Shown: positions 1-5,991 of the stretch, piece by piece
Numbering within the stretch: the stretch's first letter is position 1
How the letters are laid out: every line of letters begins with the position of its first letter
Notes under the pieces: generated by a model
The model's input: only the letters and a program-made list of their open reading frames with translations
Told to the model about the DNA's origin: nothing
Database searches by the model: none
Assembly (NCBI GenBank): GCA_012961305.1
Contig: DTZQ01000554.1
Span: 1 to 6,454 of the forward strand
DNA: 6,454 nucleotides
Source of the DNA: Armatimonadota bacterium
Lineage (GTDB): Bacteria > Armatimonadota > UBA10988 > DTZQ01
Reading direction: 5' to 3'
Made by a program: the position numbers and the translations under genes

Positions 1-1244
1 CCGCTGACGATAATCAGGTCCTTCTTGCGGTCCACGATGTAGAAATAGCCGTCCTCGTCCACGTAGCCCAGGTCGCCGGTGCGGAACCACTCCCCGAGAA
101 AGGCCTCCTTGGTCTCCTCGGGCAGGTTGAAATAGCCCTTCATCACGTTGTCGCCGCGCACTACAATCTCTCCCACCTCACCGGTGGGCAGTTCGTTCCC
201 CTCCTCGTCCACGATTTTCATCTCCACTCCAGGGATGGGCTGGCCGACGGAACCGGGTTTGCGCAGGCCTCCGATGGGATTGACACAGGTGACGGGGGAA
301 CATTCGGTCGGGCCATCGCCCTCGTAGATGGGCACGCCGTACCGCTCCTCGAACCGCTTCATTACCTCCACCGGCAGAGCCGCCCCGCCGGAAATGCACA
401 GGCGCAGGGAGGACATATCGGGTTCGCGGCCCTCCGGCAGGTTAACCAGGACGGCGTACATGGAAGGCACGCCGAAGAAAATGGTGGCTTTGGTCTCGGC
501 CATGGCCCGGACCATTTCTTCGGGGGTGAACCGCGGCACTGCGGCAATGGCCGCTCCCTTAGACAGCGGGGTCAACATGCCCACCGTGGCCGCGAAGGCG
601 TGAAACATGGGCAGAATGGTCAGGAACACATCGTCAGGAGAGACGTACAGGGCCTGGTTGATGGAAGCCACGTTGCTCAGCAGGTTGTGGTGGGTGAGCA
701 TTGCCCCTTTGGGCCGGCCCGTGGTGCCGGAGGTGTACAGGATGGCAGCCACGTCCTCCCGCCGGTCAATTGCCGGCAGTTCCTCCAACTGCTCCCCCCT
801 GGCCATAATTGCGGCGAAGGTATCCGCGGGCAGACCTCCAGAATCCCCCACCGCGATGAGGTACTGCAAGTCCGGCAGCCGTTCCCGAATGGCGGCCACG
901 GCCGGCGCCAGTTGCTCAAAGTAGATGAGGGCCTTGGCTCGGGAGTCGGAGAGGATGAAATGTACCTCTTCCGGGTTGAGCAGCAGGTTGATGGGCACCA
1001 CCGTCGCCCCCTGTTTGACGATGCCCAGGTACGAAGCGACGAAATGGGGCGAGTTGATGCAGTACAGGCCTACATGGTCGCCACGCCCGAGGCCACGCTC
1101 GGCCAGAGCCCGGGCGACTTTGTTGGACATGACTTCTAAGGCCTGATAGGCAGTGGCCTCGCCCTGAAAAATTACGGCGGCTTTGGTCGGATGCTGGGCG
1201 GCGGTATGTCGCAACATGTGGCCCAGAGAGGGAAAATCCAACAT
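1..1244 (-). CDS. AMP-forming acyl-CoA synthetase (FadD-like), 3' part missing
   Basis: Member of the ANL adenylate-forming family. Such enzymes activate a carboxylic acid with ATP to an acyl-adenylate and transfer it to CoA; a fatty acid is the likeliest substrate, but the sequence does not fix it. I translated the frame through to the window edge: 414 codons without a stop, against roughly 500-550 for the family. The phosphate-binding motif YTSGTTGRPKG is at residues 170-180. The A5 motif reads GDGPTE (309-314) where GYGxTE is usual. The A7 motif WFRTGDLG is at 386-393, with D391 as the expected ribose-binding Asp, and the hinge DRKKD is at 405-409. The C-terminal lid with the catalytic Lys lies beyond position 1. 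The ATG at 1244 is chosen because AGGAG sits 8 bases upstream and the protein begins with a typical MLDFPSLGHML N-terminus. The nearest co-directional gene is 314 bases upstream. Family call is firm; substrate is unknown. Confidence 0.95.
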   Translation of the reverse strand, partial: MLDFPSLGHMLRHTAAQHPTKAAVIFQGEATAYQALEVMSNKVARALAERGLGRGDHVGLYCINSPHFVASYLGIVKQGATVVPINLLLNPEEVHFILSDSRAKALIYFEQLAPAVAAIRERLPDLQYLIAVGDSGGLPADTFAAIMARGEQLEELPAIDRREDVAAILYTSGTTGRPKGAMLTHHNLLSNVASINQALYVSPDDVFLTILPMFHAFAATVGMLTPLSKGAAIAAVPRFTPEEMVRAMAETKATIFFGVPSMYAVLVNLPEGREPDMSSLRLCISGGAALPVEVMKRFEERYGVPIYEGDGPTECSPVTCVNPIGGLRKPGSVGQPIPGVEMKIVDEEGNELPTGEVGEIVVRGDNVMKGYFNLPEETKEAFLGEWFRTGDLGYVDEDGYFYIVDRKKDLIIVS

Positions 1245-1252
1245 GGCTCTCG

Positions 1253-1257
1253 CTCCT
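1253..1257 (-). promoter_or_regulatory. Ribosome binding site of the acyl-CoA synthetase
   Basis: The minus strand reads AGGAG here, within GAAAGGAGCG, 8 bases before the ATG at 1244. It fixes the start codon over other in-frame candidates. Confidence 0.8.
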
Positions 1258-1269
1258 TTCTTTGCTAAA

Positions 1270-1275
1270 ATTGTA
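1270..1275 (-). promoter_or_regulatory. Candidate -10 element for the acyl-CoA synthetase
   Basis: The minus strand reads TACAAT, five of six matches to the sigma-70 -10 consensus, 25 bases upstream of the ATG. The hexamer at the 17-base spacing (TCTGGG, 1293-1298) is a poor -35, so the promoter would be weak or activator dependent. This is motif reading only. Confidence 0.3.
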
Positions 1276-1288
1276 ACTGCCCACCCCA

Positions 1289-1329
1289 AAGGCCCAGAGT
1301 TTACAGAGGAATTGGGGCAACTGGGCCTT
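1289..1329. repeat. 9-bp perfect inverted repeat upstream of the synthetase gene
   Basis: AAGGCCCAG at 1289-1297 is matched by its exact reverse complement CTGGGCCTT at 1321-1329, with 23 bases between. It lies just upstream of the candidate -10 of the synthetase. It could be a spaced operator or, on a transcript reading through from the upstream gene, a leader hairpin. No T-run follows on either strand, so a simple intrinsic terminator is unlikely. Confidence 0.5.
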
Positions 1330-1348
1330 CGGAAAGGAAATAACTAAG

Positions 1349-1398
1349 GTGACTGAGTGACTGGTCGGCCACCCGGCCGTTCAGTCCCCCAGTCACTC
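1349..1398. repeat. Nested hairpin built from GTGACTGA-type 8-bp units
   Basis: The left side is two tandem octamers, GTGACTGA (1349-1356) and GTGACTGG (1357-1364). The right side holds the related octamers TCAGTCCC (1381-1388) and CCAGTCAC (1389-1396). GAGTGACTGG (1355-1364) pairs perfectly with CCAGTCACTC (1389-1398). Inside it a second stem CGGCC/GGCCG (1366-1370 and 1375-1379) closes an ACCC loop. GACTGA (1351-1356) can instead pair with TCAGTC (1381-1386), which excludes the outer stem. Neither side is followed by a run of T, so it looks more like a dispersed intergenic repeat, or a factor-aided transcript end for the gene stopping at 1559, than a classical terminator. Confidence 0.55.
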
Positions 1399-1458
1399 TA
1401 ATCCTTGCCCCATTGCTCCGCGCCTCTGGGGTGAAGGGCTGAGCAGTCGTCCAAATTG

Positions 1459-1519
1459 TTCTCCTTCGGCGGCAAAGGAAAATTCGCCCTCGCAGGGAAA
1501 ATTCCTCCTTGCGGGGAAT
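1459..1519. repeat. Three consecutive small hairpins, two forming a 19-base-period direct repeat
   Basis: GGAAAATTC begins two copies of a 21-base unit (1477-1497 and 1496-1516) at a period of 19; 17 of 21 positions agree. Each can fold: CCCT/AGGG (1487-1490 and 1494-1497) with loop CGC, and ATTCC/GGAAT (1501-1505 and 1515-1519). Just before them TCCTT/AAGGA (1462-1466 and 1475-1479) makes a third hairpin. They lie 40-100 bases past the stop codon at 1559 on the minus strand, so they would be in the 3' untranslated region of that gene. Function is unknown. Confidence 0.45.
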
Positions 1520-1532
1520 CTGTTTAATGCTT

Positions 1533-1544
1533 GCCCGCCCGGGC
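1533..1544. repeat. GC-rich palindrome just downstream of the membrane protein stop
   Basis: GCCCG (1533-1537) and CGGGC (1540-1544) form a perfect palindrome separated by CC. On the minus strand it starts about 15 bases after the TAA at 1559-1561. No U-tract follows (the next bases read AAGCATTAAAC), so if it helps end transcription it is not of the standard intrinsic type. Confidence 0.3.
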
Positions 1545-1558
1545 CTGGGCGTCAACGC

Positions 1559-3877
1559 TTAGGCAAAAGGGCGCAAGCCGCCGGCGAGGCTTAGCAACAC
1601 CGCGGCCGTTCCGGCCAGGGCGGCAATTAGCCAACAAGTGTGCACCAGGCCCAGCACTGGCACCAGTACCGTGCCGGCCAGTAAGGCCCCGCAAAAGGCG
1701 CCGAAATGGTCGGCCCCGTCCACCAATCCGGCCGTCCGTTCCGTGCTCAGGCCAGTCCGCAGCATGATGGCGCTGGCCAGGGGGAACTCCGCTCCCGTCA
1801 GGACCCCGGAGACAATGATGGCCAGCGAAAACAACGCCTGTCCGAGGCCGGCGGGCAGCAGGGTCAGGAGGCGCTCTGCGAACACCGTGAGCCCCGGCGG
1901 CAGAAGCAGGCCGAAGAGGGCGATGGCCAGTTCCAGGCCCATAAACACCTGCAGGGGCCGGCGGATGCGGACCAACAGCAGGTTCACCGCCAAAGCCCCT
2001 GCCGCCAGGCCGAACATGAACAGGGCCACAATAAGGCCAATTTGCTGGTACAGATAGCCCCATAGGTTTTGGAAGGCGAACAAGAGCACGATTTCAAAGG
2101 CCATGGCGGCCAACCCGCAGACTACCACCGCAAACAGGCAACTGAACTGCTGGTCGCGGGCCGGAGGGAGTTTCCGCCAACGGCGGTAAATCAGCCACAG
2201 GCCCACAAACAGCCCCAGGAGCAGCAGCGGCCAGCCCAGCGAAAGGCGCTCCAGCCAGCGGAAAAACGGCCCAATGTGGGAGCCGGAAAACCGGTCCCAC
2301 AGCAGCAGGTTGTAAAAGTAGGTGATGGGCCGCAGGTCAGTGTTGAGTTGGGCTTGGGGCTCCATCTGCTCCAGCGTCCGTTCCACGTACTCCACCACGC
2401 TCGGCTGGAAGTACATGTAAAACACGTCCCCGAAAAAGTAATCGGTCTGTACCCCCCGGGCCTCGAACCGGCGCGCCAGTTCCTCGTAATCCGCCGTAAC
2501 CACCCCCGGCTCCAGGGCCGCGAAGTAGTAGTTAAGGTCCCCGGGACTGATGGCCAGGTAGGGGAACACCTCCCGCAGGGTGCGGTAAATGGAAGCGTTG
2601 TAACCGCCCACCAGTTCCCCCAAGTAACTGGGGGCAGCGGTGAGGTGGAGTGCAAACACTCCCCCAGGCCGCAGGATGGCCTTTACCTCCCGGAAGAACT
2701 CCCGGGTGTAGAAGCGGTTCAGCATGGCCGTGGCCGGGTCCGGCAGGTCGGCAAAGACGAGGTCGTACTGCGCTGAGGTCTGCTTCACCAGAAACCGCCC
2801 GTCGGTGTAGAAGACCCGGACTCGTTCATCCTGCAAAGCCCGCTGGTCCTCCGGGGGCAGATAGGGACGGAGGGTCTCAATCAACTGCCGGTCCAGTTCA
2901 GCGTAGTCCACCCGCACCCCCGGCGTCTGCAGCATTGCCCGCAGCAGTCCGCCCACTCCTCCTCCCAACAGCAGCACCCGCTGGGGCCGGGGATGCTCGC
3001 TCAGCACCAGATTGGCCTTGGTCGCGTAGCCGTACTCGTCGGGGAAGGGGAACATATATTGCCCGTTGCCGAACACGCTGTACTGCCCGGCCTGCCGGGT
3101 GAGGACGATGTTTTCGTATTTGGAGTCGGTGGAAATTAGCAGGGGCAGGTGGGGATTGATGGATTTCCAGCGGGCGGCAACTGAGGCCCGTTCCACCCGG
3201 GTCAGCAGCGGGAACAGCCCGGCCAGCAACAGCGCCACCGCTCCCCCCAAAACGATTTTTCCGGCCCGGGGCCCAGCCCACCGTTGCAGGGCCAGCGCGC
3301 TGGCCGTCAGCACGATGGCCGCCAGGATGAGGCCCAAGTTCAGACACGAGGGATAGCGGGCCACCAGGTAAAAGGTGAATACCACACCTCCCGCCAGGCT
3401 GCCCAGGGATTCCACAATCCAAATCCAGCCGATGCGCTGCGCGTCTTCCAAACCTCCCCCCGCCAGCAGGCGCGAACCCAGGGGAAAAGTGATGCCAATC
3501 ATGAAACTGAAGGGGGCGATGACCGCAGCGGCGAAGCCCAGCATGGGCAGAAAAGGCACGTATTCCCCCACGGGCACTTGGAGCAGGGTGCGTACCAGCC
3601 GGATGAGCACCACTTGTCCCGGCGGGGCCAGGGCCCCCAGCAGCAGGAAAGCCAGGAACCAGCCCCAGGGCTGCTGAGTCCGGGCCGCCACTGCCACTCC
3701 TATCCGCGCCCCGATGGCAATCCACAGCAGCCAACTGGCCAAAATGACCCCCAAACAGAGTTCATTGCCGTAGAAGACGACCAGGAACTCCCGAATGAGC
3801 GTCGCCTGCACTATGAGGGAAGCGAAGCCCAGAACAAAATAGACGACCAAAATGGGTTGCGCCCGCTGGGAACTCAT
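1559..3877 (-). CDS. Polytopic membrane protein with inserted spermidine-synthase-like domain
   Basis: A 772-residue protein of the 'fused MFS/spermidine synthase' type. About seven hydrophobic segments (residues 8-225) precede a Rossmann-fold aminopropyltransferase-like domain (about 230-520), then about seven more segments (548-770). The soluble domain shows SKYENI (252-257), GGGVGG (305-310), YAELD (325-329, E327 matching the ribose-binding acidic residue), TDGR (358-361), DLPDP (377-381, both Asp of the catalytic DxxDP motif kept) and RFYTREFF (388-395). Spermidine synthases normally have GGGDGG; the Asp that helps hold the amine substrate is Val308 here, so spermidine synthesis should not be assumed. 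The membrane halves look related: GITFPLGS (128-135) matches GAEFPLAS (695-702). I infer a membrane-bound enzyme acting on an unknown substrate, possibly coupled to transport. The ATG at 3877 is chosen for its GGAGGT at 8 bases; the frame stays open upstream only by running antisense to the permease. Confidence 0.88.
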   Translation of the reverse strand: MSSQRAQPILVVYFVLGFASLIVQATLIREFLVVFYGNELCLGVILASWLLWIAIGARIGVAVAARTQQPWGWFLAFLLLGALAPPGQVVLIRLVRTLLQVPVGEYVPFLPMLGFAAAVIAPFSFMIGITFPLGSRLLAGGGLEDAQRIGWIWIVESLGSLAGGVVFTFYLVARYPSCLNLGLILAAIVLTASALALQRWAGPRAGKIVLGGAVALLLAGLFPLLTRVERASVAARWKSINPHLPLLISTDSKYENIVLTRQAGQYSVFGNGQYMFPFPDEYGYATKANLVLSEHPRPQRVLLLGGGVGGLLRAMLQTPGVRVDYAELDRQLIETLRPYLPPEDQRALQDERVRVFYTDGRFLVKQTSAQYDLVFADLPDPATAMLNRFYTREFFREVKAILRPGGVFALHLTAAPSYLGELVGGYNASIYRTLREVFPYLAISPGDLNYYFAALEPGVVTADYEELARRFEARGVQTDYFFGDVFYMYFQPSVVEYVERTLEQMEPQAQLNTDLRPITYFYNLLLWDRFSGSHIGPFFRWLERLSLGWPLLLLGLFVGLWLIYRRWRKLPPARDQQFSCLFAVVVCGLAAMAFEIVLLFAFQNLWGYLYQQIGLIVALFMFGLAAGALAVNLLLVRIRRPLQVFMGLELAIALFGLLLPPGLTVFAERLLTLLPAGLGQALFSLAIIVSGVLTGAEFPLASAIMLRTGLSTERTAGLVDGADHFGAFCGALLAGTVLVPVLGLVHTCWLIAALAGTAAVLLSLAGGLRPFA

Positions 3878-4018
3878 GGACTGTACCTCCCCTTGCCGTT
3901 TCGCCAAGCAGACAGGGAATCCTTCCCTTTGCCCACTTCTGCCTCCATTATTCAGCATTATGCCTGTTGAAGGCTCACAGAAGGAAACGCCCTGACGGGG
4001 GCGAAATTTTCCCCTGCC
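3878..4018. promoter_or_regulatory. Divergent intergenic region with promoters of both flanking genes (inferred)
   Basis: Both neighbours read outward from this 141-base segment, so each must have its promoter here. The AT-richest patch (3946-3962) carries CATTAT twice, at 3946-3951 and 3956-3961, exactly 10 bases apart. The minus-strand reading CATAAT (3957-3962) is a possible -10. No convincing -35 was found on either strand. An imperfect palindrome, GGGCGAAATTTTCCCC (3999-4014), abuts the permease start and could bind a regulator. No specific regulator can be named. Confidence 0.45.
3886..3890 (-). promoter_or_regulatory. Strong ribosome binding site of the membrane aminopropyltransferase-like gene
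   Basis: The minus strand reads AAGGGGAGGT, with core GGAGG 8 bases plus the trailing T region before the ATG at 3877. It decides the start against a 240-codon upstream extension of the same open frame. Confidence 0.8.
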
Positions 4019-5977
4019 ATGGGCCGCAAGGGAACAATTTGGCGCAGCAGTTGGCAGCGGGTCGGGCGCGAGGGCACGCTGGCCTTGTTCTTGCTGGCTT
4101 TGGTCGCCTACCTCAGCCTGACTGAACCGGCCTTTTGGAGCCGGCAGAACCTCTGGGACATTTTGGTCAACAGCGCCTACATCGCGGTGGCGGCTACGGG
4201 AATGACTTTGGTCATCCTCAGCGGCGGCATTGACATCTCCGTCGGTTCCATGTTGGCCGTCTGTTCCGTTGTTGCCGGGCACAGTGCCAAGGCGGGCTGG
4301 CCATTGCCACTGGTAGTGCTGGTCACGCTGCTTACGGGTGCCCTGCTGGGCGCCTTCAATGGCCTCCTCGCTGGCTGGGGGGGTATCCCTTCCATTATCG
4401 TAACTTTGGGCACGCTGAGCATCTATCGGGGGGCAATGCTGTGGGTGACGAAGGGCTATTGGATTCGCGACCTGCCCGATTCCTTTTCCTTCCTCGGCCT
4501 GGGGCGAGTACTGGGCGTGCCAGTGCCGGTCTGGGTGATGGCCCTGACGGTGGCGACCTTCGCGGTGCTGCTGCGCCATACGGTCTGGGGGCGGCATTTG
4601 TACGCCGTTGGTGGCAGTGCGCGGGCCGCTCGGCTGGCGGGCCTCTCGGTGTGCCGGATGACGGTGACCGTGTTCACCCTTTGTGGCGCGCTGGTCGGAT
4701 TGGCCACGCTGGTCTACGCCACCCGCTTCACCGTCATCCAGTCCAATGCAGGGGTGGGCTTTGAACTGCTGGTCATCACCGCCGTCGTGGTGGGGGGTAC
4801 GAACATCTTCGGTGGACGGGGCAGTGTCTGGGGAAGTCTATTGGGCGTGCTCCTGTTAAGCGTTATCGGCACCGCGCTGACCTTCAAAAACGTCTCGGCC
4901 TACTGGGAACCGGCCCTGCAGGGGTTGCTCATCTTAGTGGCCATTGTAGCAGACCGCCTGCGAGAGCAGCGCGCGGTCGGCGGGCCAGAGGGGGAGCGCA
5001 TGGGCGAGGGAACGGCTGGGGGCCCGGCGGCCCGGTTCCTGGGCGGCTGGCGGCGCTGGGTGCTTTCGCGAGAGGGACTGCTCCTGCTCCTGTTGCTGGC
5101 GACGGTGAGTCTAATGGCCCACCTTTCCCCCCGCTTCCTGCGGCTGGACAACCTATTCGCTATGACTCGCCACTTCGTGGAAATTGGCCTCCTGGCCCTG
5201 CCCATGACCCTGGTGCTCATCACCGCAGGTATTGACCTGTCGGTGGGTTCCATGCTGGGCCTAAGTGCAGTGGCCTTGGGCCTGACCTGGCGCGGCACGC
5301 GGAGCCTGGCCACCGGGGTGTTAGCGGCCCTGGGGGCGGGATTGCTGGCCGGGACGGCCAACGGCCTGCTGGTGGCTCGCCTGCACATCCCGGCTTTGAT
5401 TGTGACCCTGGCGACGTTGGCCATTTACCGCGGACTGGCGCTGGGCTTGAGCCAAGCAGAGGCAGTGCACGATTTTCCCGAATCCTTCTACTGGCTCGGT
5501 CAGGGCTACGTAGGCCCTTTCCCCGCCCAGTTGCTGCTTTTCGGGGGGTTAGCGATGGCAGCGACGATTTTCCTGTCCTGCACCACCGTAGGCCGGAGCC
5601 TCTACGCCCTGGGTGGCAATGAGGAAACTGCCCGCCTTTCGGGCCTGCCGGTGGCGCAGTTGAAACTGCTGGTTTATGCCCTGAGCGGGTTGCTGGCAGG
5701 GTTGGCCGGGGTGACCTACGTATCCCGCGTGGCCACGGCCAAGCCCGACGCCGGATTGGGTCTGGAGTTGGACGTTATCACCGCCGTGGTGCTGGGCGGC
5801 ACGAGCGTGGCCGGTGGCGAGGGCACAGTCCTGGGCAGCGTGTTGGGAATGCTGATTATCAGCGCCCTGCGCAACGGCTTGACCTTGATTCGCTTCCCCA
5901 CGGAAAGGCAGGCCATTATAGTAGGGCTGCTGCTGATTGCCGCCGTGGGCGCAGACCGCCTGCTGCGGCGCCGGTGA
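4019..5977 (+). CDS. Tandem-fused sugar/AI-2-type ABC transporter permease (two RbsC/LsrC-like halves)
   Basis: A 652-residue inner-membrane protein, about twice the 310-350 residues of one permease of the ribose/rhamnose/autoinducer-2 import class (BPD_transp_2 family). Family signatures occur twice: GGIDISVGSM (69-78) and AGIDLSVGSM (403-412); TLGTLSIYRG (129-138) and TLATLAIYRG (463-472); GRHLYAVGG (191-199) and GRSLYALGG (525-533); ELLVITAVVVGGT (249-261) and ELDVITAVVLGGT (583-595). Every pair is offset by exactly 334 residues. A hydrophilic Gly/Arg/Glu-rich linker (about 313-347) joins the halves. In this class two permeases pair with ATPase subunits and a periplasmic sugar-binding protein; here one chain could supply the whole pore. 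Half 1 resembles LsrC/RhaP-type permeases from memory. Neither ATPase nor binding-protein gene flanks it. The ATG at 4019 has no good ribosome site; an in-frame CTG at 3992 has AAGGA 6 bases upstream, so the N-terminus could be 9 residues longer. The substrate is unknown. Confidence 0.93.
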   Translation: MGRKGTIWRSSWQRVGREGTLALFLLALVAYLSLTEPAFWSRQNLWDILVNSAYIAVAATGMTLVILSGGIDISVGSMLAVCSVVAGHSAKAGWPLPLVVLVTLLTGALLGAFNGLLAGWGGIPSIIVTLGTLSIYRGAMLWVTKGYWIRDLPDSFSFLGLGRVLGVPVPVWVMALTVATFAVLLRHTVWGRHLYAVGGSARAARLAGLSVCRMTVTVFTLCGALVGLATLVYATRFTVIQSNAGVGFELLVITAVVVGGTNIFGGRGSVWGSLLGVLLLSVIGTALTFKNVSAYWEPALQGLLILVAIVADRLREQRAVGGPEGERMGEGTAGGPAARFLGGWRRWVLSREGLLLLLLLATVSLMAHLSPRFLRLDNLFAMTRHFVEIGLLALPMTLVLITAGIDLSVGSMLGLSAVALGLTWRGTRSLATGVLAALGAGLLAGTANGLLVARLHIPALIVTLATLAIYRGLALGLSQAEAVHDFPESFYWLGQGYVGPFPAQLLLFGGLAMAATIFLSCTTVGRSLYALGGNEETARLSGLPVAQLKLLVYALSGLLAGLAGVTYVSRVATAKPDAGLGLELDVITAVVLGGTSVAGGEGTVLGSVLGMLIISALRNGLTLIRFPTERQAIIVGLLLIAAVGADRLLRRR

Positions 5978-5991
5978 ATGAATCTCCATCC
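5978..5991. other. 14-base gap between convergent genes
   Basis: The permease stop (5975-5977) and the hydrolase stop (5992-5994) face each other with only 14 bases between. No hairpin or T-run fits here, so any terminators would have to lie inside the opposing coding sequences. Confidence 0.7.

Larger units (their letters stand above)
1245..1558. other. 314-base intergenic gap, no convincing gene
   Basis: The gap separates two minus-strand genes. A minus-strand open frame (1301-1555) crosses it, but it would start at TTG, its product is low in recognisable features, and it runs through the repeat structures, so I do not call it. Apart from the repeats and the candidate -10 listed separately, I see nothing further. 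The length and structure suggest that the synthetase gene has its own promoter rather than being cotranscribed. Confidence 0.6.

Noticed and set aside
600..1139. Plus-strand open frame of 179 codons opposite the synthetase
   Set aside because: It is antisense to a frame carrying all expected synthetase motifs, and its own product shows no family features.
1355..1398. Classical Rho-independent terminator
   Set aside because: The stem is strong, but no T-run follows on either strand, and the loop contains a further stem.
1301..1555. Possible 84-residue minus-strand gene in the gap
   Set aside because: TTG start, no recognisable ribosome site or family features, and it runs across hairpin repeats.
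3284..3970. Plus-strand open frame of 228 codons opposite the membrane protein N-terminus
   Set aside because: Gln- and Pro-rich composition typical of a shadow frame; the opposite strand encodes clear hydrophobic helices with a good ribosome site.
3878..4597. A 240-codon upstream extension of the membrane protein frame on the minus strand, giving a 1012-residue reading
   Set aside because: It lies antisense to the well-supported permease, is rich in Gln, Arg, His and Pro as expected from an antisense GC-rich frame, and a strong ribosome site marks the ATG at 3877.
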